Assembly (NCBI GenBank): GCA_039105265.1
Contig: JAPFFF010000022.1
Span: 2,108,001-2,172,000 of the forward strand
From: Tritrichomonas musculus
Taxonomy: Eukaryota; Parabasalia; Tritrichomonadida; Tritrichomonadidae
Direction: 5' to 3'
Length of the DNA stretch: 64,000 nt
The translations under genes were made by a program, and so were the position numbers. Numbering within the stretch: position 1 is the stretch's first letter; every line of letters begins with the position of its first letter. Shown piece after piece: positions 60,682 through 64,000 of this stretch. Under the pieces are notes generated by a model. The model saw only the letters and a list, made by a program, of their open reading frames with translations, had not been told where the DNA came from and made no database searches.

Positions 60682-62475
60682 TTATTTATTTATTGATTGC
60701 TCCATTGTTTCGAAATCATATGTTATATAGTATATTTCAGGTTTCCATTGAAGATTGTATGCTAAACAGTATTCATAAACAGGGTTATTCAATATGTGAG
60801 GACAATAAGGTAAAGCTTCTTTAACTGGTATGAAGTTCTTTTTAAATACACCATCACAGTGTTTAACATGAGAATCAAACCTGTTAAAATTCTTTGAACC
60901 ATAATGAATATATGAATTACATTTAGGGCAAATATGTATTTGGGTAAGCTTTTCAGGATTCTTGATGTACATTATATGGATGATTTGATTTTGAGTGAAA
61001 AGTAATGCAGAATATGTTGTAAATGTTTTATCGAAAAACCACTGCTCTGATAAATCATAATATTGCTCAGAATCTGTCTTGTGAAACTCATATATGTTAA
61101 CATTAATGTGATTCTTTTGTGCTAAATCTTTCATCTGCTCCATTGAAACACCTTCGAATTCATTAAGTATTTTCTTACCTTCATTTGGAATCTTTGTGTT
61201 GTATATTATATTGTGTTCTTTAAGAAGTAGTTTCTTAGCGATTTTAGTTCGTTCTTTAGTTTTATATTTTTTGGTATTTGCTAGTTCTTCATTTAAACAT
61301 ACAGCTAAGAATCTGAAGAAACATAGTTTATCATCTTCATTATCACATATTATGAAATCATTTTTGATGAATTCTATTGGCAAATCCTTTATACGACCGG
61401 TTATTCTTCTCATTCTTGAAACTGTGAAAGCTATTGAACCAACTAATATAAGTTTTGTGCTTGATGATTCTGTCTCATATGAGTGAAGAACTGATTCGAT
61501 ATATAATTTCACTATTTCAAGGTCTTCAAATTTACTGATAATGATGGGGACCATTGATTGATAGTTCTTCCAAATAATATCTCTAGCTATATATTCGTAT
61601 TTCTCTTCTAATGATTCAAAATCATAAGTGTATGTTTCGAAGACTCCTGATAGTTGAAAATGAACCTTAAATGGTTTCAGCTCTTTCTTGTATACATTGT
61701 GAAGACACTCAAAGATATTATCTAATGATGCAATTTGATTGAAATAATATGTTGTTATCGGCTTGCCACTGTCTTTGCGTTGTATAGTATTTTTAGATGG
61801 ATATTTATTATAGTGATTCCATTCATTTACAGCTCTATCGAAATCATGTGGCTCATTAATCATAAGGAAATCACTATGTTTTGATGTGAAATTGTGTGCG
61901 CATTTATTGAGGTATTCATATATTTCTTCATTCTCTGGAAAGTATTGTTTTTGATGATTTTTGATTAATGGAGCCTCGGGGATGATTAATCTCTCAGTCT
62001 TCTGTAAAACTGGATGTTTTTGTTCTTTGATTAATTGTATTGCATCATCAACTGCTTCATAATCCCTATTAATAGCTTCTTTTATCTCGAATTCTCTCTC
62101 GATTTGTTGTTGTTTTGTGTTGAAATAGCGTTCATCTTCTTCATTAATATCTTCTTCAAAGTAATCATCACGTTTGAGTATATCTTGGTAGTGCTGTTCA
62201 TGTGAATCAACCAATATTCGTTTAAGTTTATGCACATGTATAATGAAACTATCTATTTCTTCTGCATTTGGTAAATCATTTTTAATAAATCTGTGGGCAT
62301 TACGATTATTAAGCCAATCACATAATACTTCTACGTTTTTCCTTCTATTCCAAGCTTCTGTTTTAGCAGTTGTTGTAATTGGTAGATTTGCATTGAAAAT
62401 TGTGTTAATACTTTTGATTAATTCAACAATATCATCATTACTAATATTTTTAAGTGATCGGTAATCGTATCGCAT
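60682..62475 (-). CDS. N-terminal segment of the segment C polymerase: OTU-like, zinc finger, ExoI
   Basis: The 597-residue frame starts MRYDYRSLKNISNDDIVELI. Residues 1-100 are helical. Near residue 380, DDKLCFFRFLAVCLNEE, and later ALLFTQNQIIHIMYI, resemble the Cys and His blocks of OTU-type peptidases. Residues about 513-537 (CPKC, then HVKHC) look like a zinc finger. Near the end, YDFETME is the exonuclease I motif. This is the usual front half of Maverick-type polymerases. It lies directly before the polymerase region. Confidence 0.75.
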   Translation of the reverse strand: MRYDYRSLKNISNDDIVELIKSINTIFNANLPITTTAKTEAWNRRKNVEVLCDWLNNRNAHRFIKNDLPNAEEIDSFIIHVHKLKRILVDSHEQHYQDILKRDDYFEEDINEEDERYFNTKQQQIEREFEIKEAINRDYEAVDDAIQLIKEQKHPVLQKTERLIIPEAPLIKNHQKQYFPENEEIYEYLNKCAHNFTSKHSDFLMINEPHDFDRAVNEWNHYNKYPSKNTIQRKDSGKPITTYYFNQIASLDNIFECLHNVYKKELKPFKVHFQLSGVFETYTYDFESLEEKYEYIARDIIWKNYQSMVPIIISKFEDLEIVKLYIESVLHSYETESSSTKLILVGSIAFTVSRMRRITGRIKDLPIEFIKNDFIICDNEDDKLCFFRFLAVCLNEELANTKKYKTKERTKIAKKLLLKEHNIIYNTKIPNEGKKILNEFEGVSMEQMKDLAQKNHINVNIYEFHKTDSEQYYDLSEQWFFDKTFTTYSALLFTQNQIIHIMYIKNPEKLTQIHICPKCNSYIHYGSKNFNRFDSHVKHCDGVFKKNFIPVKEALPYCPHILNNPVYEYCLAYNLQWKPEIYYITYDFETMEQSINK

Positions 62476-62538
62476 TTGGGTGGAAATAAAAAATTAATTT
62501 TTGATAATCGATGGATTTAAAATTTATGGCGTTCACAA

Positions 62539-62765
62539 GCTGTCAATTGGAGGCTCAAATTATTCGACTCTAAAAAAGTGCTAGAAATCATTGAGTTTCA
62601 TAGTTGGGGCTCACAGTGTTGTAGACAGTGAGCTAGAAAACCTTGAGTTCTGAAAATGGGGTTAAAAATAAGGAAAATCGCATGAAACCCTTGAGCGACT
62701 AACATGGGGTAGGCCGCCAGATGTGATTTATTATCTGACCCCCAATACGCACATACTACACTACT
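62539..62765 (+). repeat. Left 227-bp terminal inverted repeat
   Basis: Matches the reverse complement of 63462-63688 over its whole length with few differences. Its inner limit is CACTACT, after which the arms differ. Confidence 0.9.
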
Positions 62766-63401
62766 CAGGTCTGTTTTTACCTGTTTTTGCTCCTTTTTCA
62801 TGAAGTCTGGATAGTTTCCCATTCTCATTCTTGGTGCAGTTTGCCATTCTATTCCATGTGTTCTATAATAGTTTTGTGCCTTTCTTGAGTTAAAAGAACC
62901 TTCTCCATCAAATGTCAAGCTCTTTATTACAACACCAGATTGCAGCAATTTATCGAGGGTTTTCAAGTAAGTATCTGCTGATTTATCTAATTTGGCGAAT
63001 CTCTGATGCTTCTCTTCTTTCTCTTCTCCAAACAATATCTGATTTACCAACGCAACATACAAATATCTTGTATTGACATTTATCATGACCAAATAACATA
63101 ATTTATCAACAAACATCAAATCAATAATATAGGAATTTCTTGACGAAACTTTATGGAGTTGATATAATTTGGCGTTCTTTTTCAAAGGAAAGTATGAAGT
63201 ATGTTCCGATTCCTTGACCTGCTTCTCGGGAAACAAACTCTTCAAAGCTCTTATTTTACTCTCTGTTTTGAACCCAATAATATTTTGCTCCTGAGGAATT
63301 TCATAGGTTGAATATGTCGTTGGCTGGAAATAAAATTTATTGACGTAAGTAGTATATGTATGTTCGTATTGGTGGTCGAATAATTTTTCTAGGTCTCCCA
63401 A
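62598..63401 (-). pseudogene. Integrase-like fragment of the 1,150-bp element
   Basis: The sequence has YIIDLMFVDKLCYLVMINVN, TRYLYV, SLTFDGEGSFNSRKAQNYY and RMGNYPDFMKKEQ. This corresponds to the first parts of an rve-type integrase core; INVNTRYLYV parallels ININTRKVYCY of the segment A integrase. Its 3' part runs into the inverted repeat, so the gene looks incomplete, and supply of enzyme by a relative would be needed. Confidence 0.65.
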
Positions 63402-63461
63402 TACCAGGAACCAAGCTCAAAACCTCATTTTGAAAATTAACGAAAAACTTATCCACAGGGT

Positions 63462-63688
63462 AGTAGTGTAGTATGTGCGTATTGGGGGTCAGATAATTAA
63501 TCACATCTGACGGTCTACTCCATGTTAGTCGCCCAAGGGTTTCATGCGATTTTCCTTATTTTCTAACCCATTTTCAGAACTCAAGGTTTTCTAGCTCACT
63601 GTCTACAACACTGTGAGCCCCAACTATGAAACTCAATGATTTCTAGCACTTTTTTGGAGTCGAATAATTTGAGCCTCCAATTGACAGC
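63462..63688 (-). repeat. Right 227-bp terminal inverted repeat
   Basis: Inverted copy of 62539-62765. The outer end reads CCAATTGACAGC. Confidence 0.9.
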
Positions 63689-63734
63689 CAAACAGTAAAT
63701 CAAATATTTTTTTAAATTTTTATTTCATTACAAA

Positions 63735-64000
63735 ATGACTTGCAATAGCAAATCACTTAGAGTTTTCGAATATATCAACAATCTTATCTCACTATTGGAA
63801 AACCCAGATGATTTCAATAAATGTGATTTCACACTGCTTTGCGAAAAATATCCTATTATCAACAAATCGAGTTTTATTGCGAAAGTGTTATACATTTCAC
63901 TACAAACACCGGATAAAACAATTAGATTCTACCCAGATAAAATCAAAGAAATGGGGTTTGAGCATGTCGTTTTAACATCAAATACAAGGAGAAGAATTAA
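63735..64000 (+). CDS. Conserved 150-residue cassette protein (copy 3 of 3), partial
   Basis: It starts MTCNSKSLRVFEYINNLISL and continues CDFTLLCEKYPII and FYPDKIKEMGFEHVVLTSNT, then runs off the window. It is homologous to 11277-11729 and 52142-52594 but more distant. It marks the start of a further element segment (D) to the right. A T-rich stretch lies just before the ATG. Confidence 0.65.
   Translation, partial: MTCNSKSLRVFEYINNLISLLENPDDFNKCDFTLLCEKYPIINKSSFIAKVLYISLQTPDKTIRFYPDKIKEMGFEHVVLTSNTRRRI

Larger units (their letters stand above)
51640..62538. mobile_element. Polinton-like segment C (composite)
   Basis: The left part (51.66-52.77 kb) holds plus-strand cassette genes like those of segment A. 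The right part (52.77-62.5 kb) holds a minus-strand fibre region of distinctly higher GC and a second protein-primed polymerase region. The switch at about 52.77 kb falls inside a cassette gene, so the segment is probably two element pieces joined. It has about five breaks overall and looks older or more damaged than segment B. Confidence 0.5.
62539..63688. mobile_element. 1,150-bp element with 227-bp inverted repeats and integrase fragment
   Basis: The ends 62539-62765 and 63462-63688 are inverted copies with few mismatches, starting GCTGTCAATTGGAGGCTCAA. Between them is an integrase-type coding fragment. CAA flanks both sides and could be a 3-bp target duplication, but this is weak. It separates segment C from segment D. 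It is probably a short non-autonomous relative of a Polinton or other integrase-bearing element; the close match of its ends suggests it is young. Confidence 0.75.

Noticed and set aside
1-64000. Bacterial or plasmid origin of the window
   Set aside because: Gene content is of eukaryotic virus-like elements. There are no Shine-Dalgarno-type sites, and long AT-rich non-coding stretches with nested inverted-repeat elements are present.
1-64000. tRNA, rRNA or other structured RNA genes
   Set aside because: No cloverleaf-like or rRNA-like sequence was recognised on either strand; short hairpins were assigned to repeats instead.

Overview
The window looks like nuclear DNA of an AT-rich, apparently intron-poor protist that is packed with large virus-like DNA elements of the Polinton/Maverick kind. 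A parabasalid such as Trichomonas or Tritrichomonas is my best guess. The reasons are the mass of Maverick-type genes, the standard code (TAA, TAG and TGA all used as stops), no visible introns, and stops that very often read TAAA, a known parabasalid poly(A) signal. The host assignment is an inference and another AT-rich protist is possible. I found no rRNA, tRNA, CRISPR array or clear host housekeeping gene.

Four element segments can be told apart. Segment A (1 to about 25.78 kb, left end outside) has a partial fibre gene, a repeat-rich control region, a protein-primed family B DNA polymerase with an OTU-like N-terminal part, a GIY-YIG nuclease gene, and a minus-strand run. That run holds four small genes, the major capsid protein, two structural-type proteins, the packaging ATPase, integrase, an HNH nuclease, a probable minor capsid protein and a giant helical protein. 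Segment B (about 25.85 to 48.38 kb) is more AT-rich. It carries another giant helical protein, a tiny Lys/Arg-rich core-like peptide, an 87-bp repeat gene, a second packaging ATPase, a pVI-like peptide, two tandem major capsid genes, a minor capsid gene, a 2,903-residue fibre, and small regulators related to those of A. No polymerase or integrase is visible in B. Segment C (about 51.64 to 62.54 kb) starts with the same small-gene cassette, then switches abruptly at about 52.77 kb to a fibre region of much higher GC, followed by a second polymerase region with an embedded HNH nuclease. Segment D starts after 63.69 kb with a third copy of the 150-residue cassette gene.

Between and inside these lie smaller elements. 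They are a 273-bp palindrome-ended foldback element at 18.83 kb, a single copy of its end at 25.78 kb, a TA-flanked AT-rich element at 48.81-50.89 kb with a smaller inverted-repeat unit inside it, and a 1,150-bp element with 227-bp inverted repeats around an integrase fragment at 62.54-63.69 kb. Short 36-37 bp double-hairpin units occur at four places. Two of them lie in frame inside genes and encode nearly the same peptide.

Taken together the genes form a virion programme (capsid, minor capsid, core peptide, packaging ATPase, fibre), a replication and integration programme (polymerase, integrase) and a small regulatory cassette. Several genes look broken, so the elements are treated here as fossils. 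Parts of segment B look recent because most of its genes are open and its 87-bp repeats are nearly identical.
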